From Streptomyces sp. NBC_01445 (lineage in GTDB: Bacteria > Actinomycetota > Actinomycetes > Streptomycetales > Streptomycetaceae): DNA of 64,000 bases. Location of the stretch: contig NZ_CP109485.1 in assembly GCF_035918235.1 (NCBI RefSeq), positions 9,145,001 through 9,209,000 on the forward strand. Reading direction: 5' to 3'. The translations under genes were made by a program, and so were the position numbers. The notes under the pieces are model-generated. The model saw only the letters and a list, made by a program, of their open reading frames with translations, was not told where the DNA came from and did no database searches. Below, piece by piece: positions 51,072-59,309 of the stretch. Numbering within the stretch: position 1 is the stretch's first letter; each line of letters starts with the position of its first letter.

Positions 51072-52313
51072 ATGAGCACCAGTCGAGCTGCTCCTGCCGG
51101 TCACGCGCGGCACAGAAGGACCAGTTACGGTGCTGTAGTGGTGACCACTCAGCAGGACAACGGGGAACAGACAGTGACCGGGACCGCGCTGCTCCTTGCG
51201 GCCGCCCCGGCGAACAAGAGCTGCCTCATCGACGCGACTTCCGTACTGCCCGCGCTCGCGGCCGTACCGCCCAGTGCCCTGACCGGCACCACCGCCGCGA
51301 CCGTCGTCGAACTCGCCGATCCCGTCGATCCGCAGACTGTCCTCACCCGCATCCGTACGGCGGTCGCCGCGCCCGGGCCTCTCGCCCTGTTCGTGACCGG
51401 GCAGCTTCATCTGGATCAGCGCCAGCGTCTGCTTCATCTCGCCCTGGCCCGTACCACTCCGTCGACCCTGCGGTACACCTCCCTGCCCTGGCACTGGCTC
51501 ACCGGCGAACTCGCGTTGCGGCGGCCCGACACCACCACGGTTGTCCTTGACCTGGTGGCCGATGGGGATGCCTGGGAGCAGGTGCGGGGCGGGGGGTTCG
51601 GTGTGGGGGTGGGTGTTCGTTTGTTCGGGCGGGTCTCGCCTCCGCCTCCGCGTCGTTCCACCGCCGTGCCCGGATATCTCAAGACCTACGCCTCGATATG
51701 GCGCAACGGGCACCGTCCGCCGCTTGCGCATCTTCATGCTCAGGCGGCTGGGGAGGCCGGTCCGGATGGTGCCCTGTTCCTCGCGGTCGATGGTGGGCCG
51801 GGGCCTGTTCCGGCGGCTCCCCGCCCGCCTGTGCCGGCCGCTCGGCAGGAGGAGGTACCTGTCGTCGAGCCTCGCCCTGATGCCGATCCGCACCCGGCGA
51901 TCCTCGCCGCCGCGCAGTCCGGGCGGCACGGTGAGGCCGCTGCCCTCGCCGCGATGTGGGAGAGCACTGCTCTGCGTACCCATGGTGCGGGGTCGCCGGA
52001 GGCACTCCACTGGCTCGAGGTGCGTGCCGATCTTGCGCGGCTCGCTCAGGATCCTGGGCGCAGTTGCGAACTGTGGACAGCTGCGGCCGAGGCTCGGCTT
52101 GCGCGCGGGCAGGCGGTGGGCTCGGAGGATGTCGAGGCTGCCGTCGATCGCGCTCATCACCAGTGGGAGCAGCTTGGTGATCCGGCGCAGGCCCGTGCGC
52201 TTGCGGCCTCTCTTACGCGGTTGCGGCGTGCGGTTCCCGGGCGGCGGCCCGGTGCGCTCGAGGCCATTGGCCGGCGGATCTCGGCACTGGAGGGTGTGGC
52301 TGTGACGCCGTGA
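51072..52313 (+). CDS. Hypothetical protein with C-terminal helical repeats
   Basis: A protein of up to 413 residues without a domain I can name. The N-terminal half (TALLLAAAPANKSCLIDATSVLPALAAVPPSALTG, VVELADPVDPQTVLTRIR) reads like a degenerate phosphoribosyl or Rossmann-type fold. A Pro/Ala-rich linker follows (VPAAPRPPVPAARQEE). The C-terminal 130 residues are helical and TPR-like (HGEAAALAAMWESTALRTHGAGSPEALHWLEVRADLARLAQD). ATG 51072 is used. GTG 51138, 6 bases after a TACGGT box, may be the true leaderless start. Base use is less biased around 51580-51700. Confidence 0.65.
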   Translation: MSTSRAAPAGHARHRRTSYGAVVVTTQQDNGEQTVTGTALLLAAAPANKSCLIDATSVLPALAAVPPSALTGTTAATVVELADPVDPQTVLTRIRTAVAAPGPLALFVTGQLHLDQRQRLLHLALARTTPSTLRYTSLPWHWLTGELALRRPDTTTVVLDLVADGDAWEQVRGGGFGVGVGVRLFGRVSPPPPRRSTAVPGYLKTYASIWRNGHRPPLAHLHAQAAGEAGPDGALFLAVDGGPGPVPAAPRPPVPAARQEEVPVVEPRPDADPHPAILAAAQSGRHGEAAALAAMWESTALRTHGAGSPEALHWLEVRADLARLAQDPGRSCELWTAAAEARLARGQAVGSEDVEAAVDRAHHQWEQLGDPAQARALAASLTRLRRAVPGRRPGALEAIGRRISALEGVAVTP

Positions 52314-52812
52314 CGGAAGGGTGGGTGGTGAGGTCCGGTGCGTTAGCTGGTGCGGGGCGTCTTCGGGCGGTGTGTTGCCGGGTGCGGGGCCGCGGGGGCA
52401 TGGACGTGCTCGCTGTTCCACGGGTTTTCGCAGGTTGGCCAATTGCCGGTCCCTGTCTCGTGCGGGCATCCGCCTGGCTTTGTGTGCCGGGGCGGTCCGT
52501 GACGTAGTTCATAGGGCCGGTTGCGGGGTGGGGAATTCCCCGGGGTGGTTCTTCGTTAAACTAGACGTGGACGCGGATGGAGCTGTGTCCCCGGGCCTCA
52601 TCTCATTTGCCTGCAAGGACGATCGTTCGGCTGATGCCTTGTGGAGCCCCCGCCGAGAGGCGACCGCCATCCGCGACCACTCAGACCGCCCCGGCCGTGA
52701 TCCCCCGTCACGGTCGGGGCACTTCCGTTTCCGGGCCGTCCGTCCTTCCGCAGGACGTGCCGCCCCCTCGCCGCCCACAATGGAGACAGAGGCCACCGCT
52801 GAAGGAGGCGAC
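52314..52812. other. Gene-free stretch with a SigR-type promoter
   Basis: A gap of 499 bases. Its first 200 bases show nothing I can support. A SigR-type promoter lies at 52531-52557, followed by a leader of about 245 bases to the DUF5709 start. An in-frame GTG at 52567 could extend that protein, but it lacks a ribosome site and the extension has a non-coding look. Confidence 0.45.
52531..52557 (+). promoter_or_regulatory. SigR-type (thiol stress) promoter
   Basis: GGGAAT (52531-52536), exactly 18 bases, and GTT (52555-52557) match the sigma-R consensus (GGAAT-N18-GTT) of Streptomyces. The -35 box lies in a 12-base palindrome GGGGAATTCCCC. The first gene downstream is the DUF5709 gene at 52813. 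Confidence 0.6.
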
Positions 52813-53307
52813 GTGGACATCGACGATCAAGGGCGGGGAGACGACGTCTACCAGCCCGACGGGTCCGAGGTCCAGGACGACGAAGGGCTCCTCGACCAGG
52901 AGGACACCCTGCTCGGCGGCGGCGTCACCGATCCGCTCGACCAGGGCTATTCGCCGCCCGAGCGGCCCTGGGGGGTCGAGCACACCGGTGTCACCTGCAC
53001 GGAGCAGCGGCTCGGCGAGACGCTGGACGAGCGTCTGTCCGAGGAGGTCCCCGATCTGGTGGTTCCTGATGACGACGGTATGGGCGACACGTGGGACACC
53101 GATGGCGAGTCGCTCGACGACGAGGTGGGGGCCGAGCGCTCCGGTCGGCTCGTGGCGCCCGACGAAGGCGTGCGCAAGAACGAGGAGGGCGAGCTGTTCG
53201 CCGAGGACGTCGGGATCGACGGCGCGGCCGCGTCCGCAGAGGAGGCTGCCATGCATCTCGTGGAGGACGTCCGCAGAGGGCGTGATCCACGGCGGGTCAC
53301 CGACTGA
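52813..53307 (+). CDS. DUF5709 acidic protein
   Basis: A 164-residue, very acidic protein (Asp/Glu over a quarter) of the actinobacterial DUF5709 family. Family segments are DDVYQPDGSEVQDDEGLLDQEDTL, EQRLGETLDERLSEEVPD, TDGESLDDEVGAERSGRLVAPDEG and VGIDGAAASAEEAAMHLVED. It is predicted to be soluble and poorly ordered. Function unknown; the SigR-like promoter hints at an oxidative-stress role. GTG 52813 is chosen because AAGGAGG lies 5 bases upstream. Confidence 0.85.
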   Translation: MDIDDQGRGDDVYQPDGSEVQDDEGLLDQEDTLLGGGVTDPLDQGYSPPERPWGVEHTGVTCTEQRLGETLDERLSEEVPDLVVPDDDGMGDTWDTDGESLDDEVGAERSGRLVAPDEGVRKNEEGELFAEDVGIDGAAASAEEAAMHLVEDVRRGRDPRRVTD

Positions 53308-53383
53308 CCGTGCGGGAGAGGTGAGCCCGGCTTAGGGTGACGGAAGTCAGCCGACCGCATCGTGCACCCCTGCGGGAGAGTCA

Positions 53384-54424
53384 GTGACGCAAACGCAGCC
53401 TGTCATGGCGCCGCACTCGACAGCGGCCCTTTTTCTCGTGGTGACCACGGCACCTGGCGCCGAACCCCGCGTACGCGACCAGCTCGGTGGTTTGAACGGG
53501 CTGCTCCGCTCGGTCTCGTTCCGCTCTCCCGACTCGTTTCTGTCGTGCACCGTCGGGATCGGGTCTGTTGTCTGGGATCGGTTGTTCGGCGGGCCGCGGC
53601 CTGTTGGGCTGCATCCCTTTCGTGAGCTGAACGGCGATCGGCATCGGGCCGTCGCCACTCCGGGGGATCTGCTCTTTCATGTGCGGGCGCGGCGCATGGA
53701 CCTCTGTTTTGAGCTGGCCGGCCACATCGTCGGTCAGCTCGGCGACGCCGTGACCGTTGCGGACGAGGTGCACGGCTTCAACTACTTCGACGACCGGGAC
53801 CTGCTCGGGTTCGTCGACGGCAGCGAGAATCCGACCGGTGACGCGGCGCGCGCTGCCGTGTTCATCGGCGACGAGGACGCCCCGTTCGCGGGCGGCAGTT
53901 ACGTCGTGGTGCAGAAGTACCTGCATGACATGACTGCCTGGAACGCTCTGTCGACGGAGGAGCAGGAGAAGGTCATCGGCCGTTCGAAGGCCGACAACAT
54001 CGAGATGTCCGACGAGACCAAGCCCGCCGACTCCCACGTCGCCCTCAACACCATTACCGAGGACGGCGAGGAACGGAAGATCTTCCGCAAGAACATGCCG
54101 TTCGGCACCCTGGGGCGCGGCGAGTTCGGGACGTACTTCATCGGGTACGCGCGGACCCCCGCGGTCACCGAGCAGATGCTCGAGAACATGTTCATCGGCA
54201 GCCCGCCCGGCAACACCGACCGGATCCTCGACTTCTCCACCGCCGTCACGGGAAACCTGTTCTTCGTCCCCACCGCAGACTTCCTCGACAACCTGCCGGA
54301 CCCGCCCGCCCTGCCGGACGCCGCACGCGAACTTCCCCTCCCTGCCGCGTCACCGCAGCCCGTCGTCGCCCCGCCCGACGGCTCGTTGGGCATCGGCGGC
54401 CTCAAAGGAGCCCCCGCGTCATGA
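53384..54424 (+). CDS. Dyp-type peroxidase with encapsulin-targeting peptide
   Basis: A 346-residue heme peroxidase. The DyP signature GFVDGSENPTG supplies the catalytic aspartate. The proximal histidine is in DSHVALNTI, and FRKNMPFGTLGRGEFGTYFIGYAR carries the conserved arginine. The C-terminus, after a Pro/Ala-rich linker, is DGSLGIGGLKGAPAS (residues 332-346), an encapsulin cargo-loading peptide. The enzyme should therefore be packed inside the shell encoded by the next gene, which overlaps by ATGA. GTG 53384 follows CGGGAGAG. Confidence 0.95.
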   Translation: MTQTQPVMAPHSTAALFLVVTTAPGAEPRVRDQLGGLNGLLRSVSFRSPDSFLSCTVGIGSVVWDRLFGGPRPVGLHPFRELNGDRHRAVATPGDLLFHVRARRMDLCFELAGHIVGQLGDAVTVADEVHGFNYFDDRDLLGFVDGSENPTGDAARAAVFIGDEDAPFAGGSYVVVQKYLHDMTAWNALSTEEQEKVIGRSKADNIEMSDETKPADSHVALNTITEDGEERKIFRKNMPFGTLGRGEFGTYFIGYARTPAVTEQMLENMFIGSPPGNTDRILDFSTAVTGNLFFVPTADFLDNLPDPPALPDAARELPLPAASPQPVVAPPDGSLGIGGLKGAPAS

Positions 54425-55218
54425 ACAACCTGCACCGCGAACTCGCCCCCATCAGCGAAGCCGCCTGGGCGGAGATCGAGCAAGAGGCCGGCCGGACCTT
54501 CCAGCGTCATGTCGCGGGACGCCGCGTCCTCGACGTCACCGGCCCCGACGGGCTCGAACTCGCCGCCGTCGGCACCGGGCATCTGCGGTCCGTCACGCCG
54601 CCCGCCCCGGGAGTCATGGCACGCCTGCGCGAGGCCCAGCCGCTTGTCGAACTGCGCGTTCCCTTCACCGTCAGCCGCGAGGCCGTGGACGATGTCGCGC
54701 GCGGCTCCAACGACTCCGACTGGCAGCCGGTCAAGGACGCGGCCCGCACCATGGCCTTCGCCGAGGACCAGGCCATCTTCGACGGCTACGCCGCGGCCCG
54801 GATCGAAGGTGTCCGCGAGCGCACGTCCAACCCCGTCCTGAGTCTGCCGGCCGAGCCTCGCGACTACCCCGACACCATCGCGAGGGCCCTCAGTGCCCTG
54901 CGCCTCGCCGGCGTCGACGGCCCGTACTCGCTGCTGCTCGGCGCGGAGGCGTACACGGCGGTCAGTGAGACCACCGACCACGGCTTCCCCGTGGCCGGCC
55001 ACATCGCCCGCCTCCTCGACGGTGATCTGATCTGGGCACCCGCGATCAACGGCGCGTTCGTCCTGACCACCCGCGGCGGCGACTACGAACTCCGCATCGG
55101 CCAGGACCTGTCCATCGGCTACACCTCGCACGACGCGACCGGCGTCGAGCTGTACTTCCAGGAGACGTTGACGTTCCTGATGTACACGGACGAGGCCGTT
55201 GTCGCTCTGCGGGCGTGA
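54421..55218 (+). CDS. Encapsulin shell protein (family 1, linocin-like)
   Basis: A 265-residue HK97-fold capsid-like protein that self-assembles into a nanocompartment. It begins MNNLHRELAPISEAAWAEIEQEA, the N-terminal helix that binds cargo peptides. Family segments are TFQRHVAGRRVLDVTGPDG, WQPVKDAARTMAFAEDQAIFDGY, PYSLLLGAEAYTAV and YFQETLTFLMYTDEAVVAL. It is coupled to the Dyp peroxidase gene. Together they form an enclosed peroxidase, probably for oxidative stress. Secretion as a bacteriocin (an old annotation of this family) is not supported, as there is no signal peptide. Confidence 0.95.
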   Translation: MNNLHRELAPISEAAWAEIEQEAGRTFQRHVAGRRVLDVTGPDGLELAAVGTGHLRSVTPPAPGVMARLREAQPLVELRVPFTVSREAVDDVARGSNDSDWQPVKDAARTMAFAEDQAIFDGYAAARIEGVRERTSNPVLSLPAEPRDYPDTIARALSALRLAGVDGPYSLLLGAEAYTAVSETTDHGFPVAGHIARLLDGDLIWAPAINGAFVLTTRGGDYELRIGQDLSIGYTSHDATGVELYFQETLTFLMYTDEAVVALRA

Positions 55219-55266
55219 CGGCTGGGATTCATTGACGGGGTGTGCCGGGGCGGTTAGGAAGACCGG

Positions 55267-55992
55267 ATGAGTCGACCTACCGTTTGCGGGCCCGAAGGGC
55301 CTCTGCGCGCCGGACCCGCTGTATCCGAACTGCCTGTGCGTGCCGTTCTCTTCGACTTCTCCGGCACCCTGTTCCAGATCGGCACATACGCCGACAGGAT
55401 CAGGGCCGTGCTGGGGCCCGTCGACGGCCCGGTGATGGACGCCATCCTCGACGGACTCGAAGCCGGCCTCACCGACCCGGACGTGGTCGCAGCGCAGCTC
55501 GGCAGGGACGTGTCCGCGAAGGCCCACCGGCACGCCTTCACCACCTGGTACGCGTCGGCTCCGCAGCTGGCTCCGGTCGCGGACGCGCTGTACGAGCAGC
55601 TGCGCGAGCCCGAACACTGGGTGCCGTACGCCGATGTGGAGGCGACCCTTGTCCGGCTTGCCGGCAGGGGGATTCCGTTGGGCGTCGTCAGTGACGTCGG
55701 CTGGGATCTGCGAGCGACCTTCGCCCGGCGCGGGCTCGACGGCTTCTTCTCCAGCTGGGTGCACTCCTATGAGCACGCCACCGAGAAGCCGGATCCGGTG
55801 CTCTTCCAGCTGGCCTGCGACGAACTGGGCGTCTCGCCCGCCGAGGCCCTGATGGTGGGCGATCACCCGGCCAAGGACGGCGGGGCCGTCGCCGCGGGGC
55901 TGCGCGCCTACGTCCTGCCCTCCGGGGCGGCCCCCGGGGCTCGACGCGGGCTCGACGCCGTGCTCCGGCTCATGGAGGCGGAACGCGTTTAG
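55267..55992 (+). CDS. HAD-family hydrolase with altered DxSGT motif
   Basis: A 241-residue haloacid-dehalogenase-fold protein. Motif I is VLFDFSGTLF, with nucleophile Asp30 but Ser32 where phosphatases have the second Asp. Motif II is VVSDVG, motif III lysine in EKPDPVLF, and motif IV GDHPAKDGGA. The Ser substitution may shift chemistry or slow phosphate release. Start is taken as ATG 55267; the N-terminal 24 residues are not conserved-looking, and GTG 55336 is possible. It is monocistronic, 48 bases after the encapsulin gene. Confidence 0.85.
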   Translation: MSRPTVCGPEGPLRAGPAVSELPVRAVLFDFSGTLFQIGTYADRIRAVLGPVDGPVMDAILDGLEAGLTDPDVVAAQLGRDVSAKAHRHAFTTWYASAPQLAPVADALYEQLREPEHWVPYADVEATLVRLAGRGIPLGVVSDVGWDLRATFARRGLDGFFSSWVHSYEHATEKPDPVLFQLACDELGVSPAEALMVGDHPAKDGGAVAAGLRAYVLPSGAAPGARRGLDAVLRLMEAERV

Positions 55993-56020
55993 GGAGCGGG
56001 CCTTTCTCCTGGGTGCGGCG

Positions 56021-56611
56021 TCAGGGGCCGGTCTCTTCCAGGCCGGGTGCGCCCCACACCGGGAACCAGCGTTCCAGGTCCGGCTCTATACGGAGGTCGT
56101 CGCCGACCACCGCGCGTACGCGCAGTTCCAGGGCGTTGTCGCGCTTCTCGCCCGGGAGCGGTGCGAAGGGGTAGAACGTGCCCCGCTTGTAGAGGTAGAC
56201 GAGCGCCAGTGAGTGGCCCTCCGCGTTGTGGAATCCGGCCAGGGAGCAGAGGAGTTGGGGGCCGAAGCCGTTGCCTTCGAGTGTGGCGTTCACCGCGTGG
56301 AGATCGCCGACCAGTGCCGGGAGATCCGAGGGGGCGCGTTGGGAGAGCAGCCATGTGTAGCCGTATGCGTCCCGGCTGAACTCCGTCGCCACGGCCCGCT
56401 CCGCATCGGCGTTCAGGAGCGCCCCCACGTCCTGGCGGATCGTGTCGAAGGCCGTCCCCTCCACGGTCGTGAAGCACACCGAGCCCAGGCCGGTCGGGGT
56501 GAACCCGGCCGCCGCCTCAAGGGTGACCGCGGCCGACGGCAGGCCGAAGAGCCGGTCGAGGTCCGGTGGGGCGGGCCTGGTGCGCCCGAGCAGGATGTCC
56601 AGGAAACCCAT
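56021..56611 (-). CDS. PspA-associated protein PspAB
   Basis: A 196-residue protein. It begins MGFLDILLGRTRPAPPDLDRLFGLPSAA-like and contains AAGFTPTGLGSVCFTTVEGTAFDTI and LCSLAGFHNAEGHSLALVYLYKRGTFYPFAPL, typical of the actinobacterial PspAB family. It is thought to take part in the envelope-stress response with PspA. ATG 56611. It lies 17 bases after the HtpX gene on the same strand, an arrangement that recurs in Streptomyces. No pspA gene is in the window. Confidence 0.85.
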   Translation of the reverse strand: MGFLDILLGRTRPAPPDLDRLFGLPSAAVTLEAAAGFTPTGLGSVCFTTVEGTAFDTIRQDVGALLNADAERAVATEFSRDAYGYTWLLSQRAPSDLPALVGDLHAVNATLEGNGFGPQLLCSLAGFHNAEGHSLALVYLYKRGTFYPFAPLPGEKRDNALELRVRAVVGDDLRIEPDLERWFPVWGAPGLEETGP

Positions 56612-56628
56612 GTGGATCCCTTCGGGGC

Positions 56629-57555
56629 TCAGGCCGGGCGGCCGAGGTCGGCGGAGATCGCCGCCAGCTGGTCGAGGCGCTGTTCGAGCGAGGGGTGCGT
56701 GGAGAAGAGACGGGGGAGCGGGGCGGTCTTCGACAGCGCCGGGATGAAGTAGAACGCGTTGAACGCGCGGGCCGTCCGCAGGTCCTTGTTCGGGATGCGG
56801 GCGATGTCCCCGTCGAGCTTGGTCAGCGCGGACGCCAGCGCGGACGGCCTGCCCGTGAGCAGCGCCGCGGCCCGGTCGGCGGCCAGCTCCCGGTACCGGG
56901 ACAGCGCCCGGATGAGGACGAAGCTGATCGCGTAGACGGCGGCCGAGACGCCCACCACCACCGCGAGGACGACCAGCGTGTTCTGGTCGGTCCTGCGGCG
57001 GCCGCCGAGCAGCTCGGAGTAGAACGCGAAGCGCACGACGATGCCGGCGATCACTCCGAGGAACGACGCCACGGTGATCACGGCGACGTCGCGGTGCGCG
57101 ACGTGGGACAGCTCGTGCGCGAGGACACCCTCCAGCTCGTCGGGTTCGAGGCGGCGCAGCAGGCCCGTGGTGACGCACAGCACCGCGTGATCGGCGTTGC
57201 GGCCGGTGGCGAAGGCGTTCGGAAGGTCGGTGCCGGCGATGGCCACCTGCGGTTTCGGCATGTCGGCGGTCGCGCACAGCCGGTCGACGACGCCGTGCAG
57301 CTGGGGCTGCTCCTCACGGGTCACGATCCGGCCGTGCATGGCGTACAGGGCGATCCGGTCGGAGAACCAGTACTGCGACGCGAGGAGTCCCGCGGCGAGC
57401 ACGACGACCAGGAGCGTCGACTTGAGCAGGACCAGGAGCGCGCCGATGAACGCCACGTACAGCAGGCCCAGCAGGAACACGGTGACCAGCATGCGCACGG
57501 TCAGCTGCCGGTCGGCCTTGAACCGGCTCCCTCCGGCCTTCAGAGTGCTTGTCAC
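56629..57555 (-). CDS. htpX: Membrane zinc metalloprotease HtpX (M48)
   Basis: A 308-residue membrane protease for quality control of membrane proteins under stress. Two N-terminal membrane segments (MLVTVFLLGLLYVAFIGALLV and STLLVVVLAAGLLASQYWF) precede the catalytic domain. HELSHVAHRD carries HExxH, and ELAADRAAALLTG gives the third zinc ligand. A second membrane pair (ITVASFLGVIAGIVVRFAF; TLVVLAVVVGVSAAVYAIS) follows. GTG 57555 (VTSTLKAGG) is chosen over upstream GTGs. It forms an operon with pspAB. Confidence 0.92.
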   Translation of the reverse strand: MTSTLKAGGSRFKADRQLTVRMLVTVFLLGLLYVAFIGALLVLLKSTLLVVVLAAGLLASQYWFSDRIALYAMHGRIVTREEQPQLHGVVDRLCATADMPKPQVAIAGTDLPNAFATGRNADHAVLCVTTGLLRRLEPDELEGVLAHELSHVAHRDVAVITVASFLGVIAGIVVRFAFYSELLGGRRRTDQNTLVVLAVVVGVSAAVYAISFVLIRALSRYRELAADRAAALLTGRPSALASALTKLDGDIARIPNKDLRTARAFNAFYFIPALSKTAPLPRLFSTHPSLEQRLDQLAAISADLGRPA

Positions 57556-57755
57556 AGCCGTCACCGCCTTCGCTCCGCGGTGCGCGCCGCCGTACGGGCC
57601 GCTCACGCGGAGCGGGACCGGCGGTGCGCTCACCTTCCACGATGCCACTTACCGGGGCTCTTCCGACCAGTAGCGCACGGACCCTGTCAGTTCCCTGTCA
57701 GTCCCGGCTCCCGCCGTCCTGCCGGGTCGCGTAGGTGTCCTTCTAGAGTGGCGCC

Positions 57756-58262
57756 ATGCCGCCGCGCGAGCAGTACGAAGGGACCGCCGTGTCACTTGCC
57801 CTACCCGTGATGAAGCAGGGCGAGGTGTGGACGGTGGGTGCCTTGATCCTCAATGCGCAGGGGCAGGCTTTCGCGCAGAGGCGAAGCCCCGACCGGCGCC
57901 TCTTTCCCGACACGTGGGACATCGTCGGTGGCCATGTCGAGCCGGGCGAGAGTCTCCTCGGCGCGCTGGCCCGCGAGATCGACGAGGAGACGGGCTGGCG
58001 CCTGCGGCGGGTGGATGCGTTCCTCGGTGTCTCCACCTGGACCGGCGACGACGGTGGCGGCCGACGGCACGAGGCCGACTGGGTCGTCGAGGTCGACGGG
58101 GATCTGGACCACCCCGCCCTGGAGTGGTCCAAGCACTCCGCGTACGGCTGGTTCGGTGCTGCCGACCTGGACCGGCTCAAGGAGAACCGTGGGCCGGGCG
58201 AGTTCCTGGTCCACGATCTGATCGCCGGCGTCCTGCTCGGCCCGGCCCGAGGCTCCCGCTAG
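57756..58262 (+). CDS. Nudix hydrolase
   Basis: A 168-residue Nudix protein. The Nudix box GHVEPGESLLGALAREIDEETGW matches Gx5Ex7REUxEExGU apart from the last hydrophobic position (Trp), with all metal-binding glutamates. It should hydrolyse a nucleoside diphosphate derivative or similar. LFPDTWDIVGGHVEPG is the usual approach to the box. ATG 57756. It is tail to tail with the ROK remnant, 8 bases apart. Confidence 0.92.
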   Translation: MPPREQYEGTAVSLALPVMKQGEVWTVGALILNAQGQAFAQRRSPDRRLFPDTWDIVGGHVEPGESLLGALAREIDEETGWRLRRVDAFLGVSTWTGDDGGGRRHEADWVVEVDGDLDHPALEWSKHSAYGWFGAADLDRLKENRGPGEFLVHDLIAGVLLGPARGSR

Positions 58263-58270
58263 CGCGCCGG

Positions 58271-59309
58271 TCACCCCTCGTTCGTCCCCAGTACCAGTAC
58301 CTGGATGGCCAGGACCGCGGCGCCGCGGGCCCACTCGTGGAAGTCGGAGACCTTTGTTTCCAGGTGGACGGGGTCCGCCTGGGGATGGCGGTTGGCGAGG
58401 ATCGTTTCGTGGACCACGCCGCCCGCTACGTCGGCCAGGCCCACCCCCTCGCCCGCCAGCAGGATCTTCTCCGGCATCGCGAAGTTGGCGATCTGTGCGA
58501 CCAGGGTGCCCAGGGCCCGGGCCGCCTCGTCGATCACGCGGGAGCAGAGCGGGTCGCCGGAGGCGGCGCCGGAGGCGGCGCCGGCCAGGATCTCCTCGTA
58601 CGTCACGTCCCGGCCGGTGGCCGCGCGGACCTGGTAGCAGATGCTGGGAATGGTCAACAGGGCCATGGCGCTGCCCCGTTCGCCCTCCGGGGTGAGCGGG
58701 CCGTTGGCGTTGATGATCCAGCGCTTGCCGACGCCGTGGCCGTCCTCGCCGGTGCGGACCAGGCGTCCGCCGAGCACGAGGCCGTAGCCGATGCCCGCCC
58801 CGATGGTGAGGACCGCGAACCGGTCGAGGCCGCGGCCCGCGCCGAACCAGGCCTCGGCCTCGATCAGCGCCGCCACGTCGCTGTCGACGACGACGGGCAG
58901 CCCCGTGCGCTCCTCGACCATCCCGGCGAGGGGCACCTCCTCCCAGCCGAGGAACGCGTTCGCGACGACGGTCGCCCGGTGTCTGACGTTGCCGCCCACG
59001 CCGATGCCGACTCCGGCGAGGCGGGGGAAGTTCTCCTGGAAACCGGTGGTCATCCGGTGCAGGAGATCCGCGATCTCCTGCGGATCGTGCGTGTCCAGGG
59101 GCTCGGAGCGGCGGGCGACGATCTCGCTCCTGAGGGTGGTGACCACCCCGTAGACCGCGTCACCCGTGATCTTGAACCCGGCGAAGCTCTGTGACCCGGC
59201 CACGATGTCGAGCGGCTGCGAGGGGCGTCCCTGGCGCAGGGATGCCGCCGTCGTGGCCTCCTCGACCAGCAGGCCCGACTCTATGAGCGGCTTCGTCAGG
59301 CGGAACCTG
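58271..59309 (-). pseudogene. ROK-family repressor lacking most of its DNA-binding domain
   Basis: The C-terminal about 340 residues form a normal ROK domain (VTTLRSEIVARR; VGIGVGGNVRHRATVVANAF; VVDSDVAALIEAEAW; IGAGIGYGLVLGG; SDFHEWARGAAVLAIQVLVLG). At the 5' end only the last part of the wing-HTH remains (RLTKPLIESGLLVEE, 59302-59258). Upstream of 59302 the reading frame runs on into the antisense of the binding-lipoprotein gene and has no ROK-like sequence and no start codon with a ribosome site. A nearby GTG at about 59205 would make a protein without HTH. I infer loss of the first 50 or so codons by deletion. The CxCGxxGC zinc motif is also not present. Confidence 0.7.

Noticed and set aside
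52567..52812. N-terminal extension of the DUF5709 protein from GTG 52567
   Set aside because: No ribosome site, a Pro/Arg/Ser-rich translation unlike the family, and a strong AAGGAGG directly before GTG 52813.
54421..55218. Linocin-like bacteriocin
   Set aside because: The protein is an encapsulin shell coupled to a peroxidase with a cargo peptide; there is no secretion signal or immunity gene.
53899..55866. A 655-codon minus-strand open frame across Dyp peroxidase, encapsulin and the HAD gene
   Set aside because: Antisense shadow of three recognised genes; no ribosome site and no domain.
59166..59309. Longer N-terminus for the sugar-binding lipoprotein starting at 59166
   Set aside because: The extra 48 residues are antisense to the ROK remnant and would place the signal peptide internally; ATG 59310 gives a normal lipoprotein signal.
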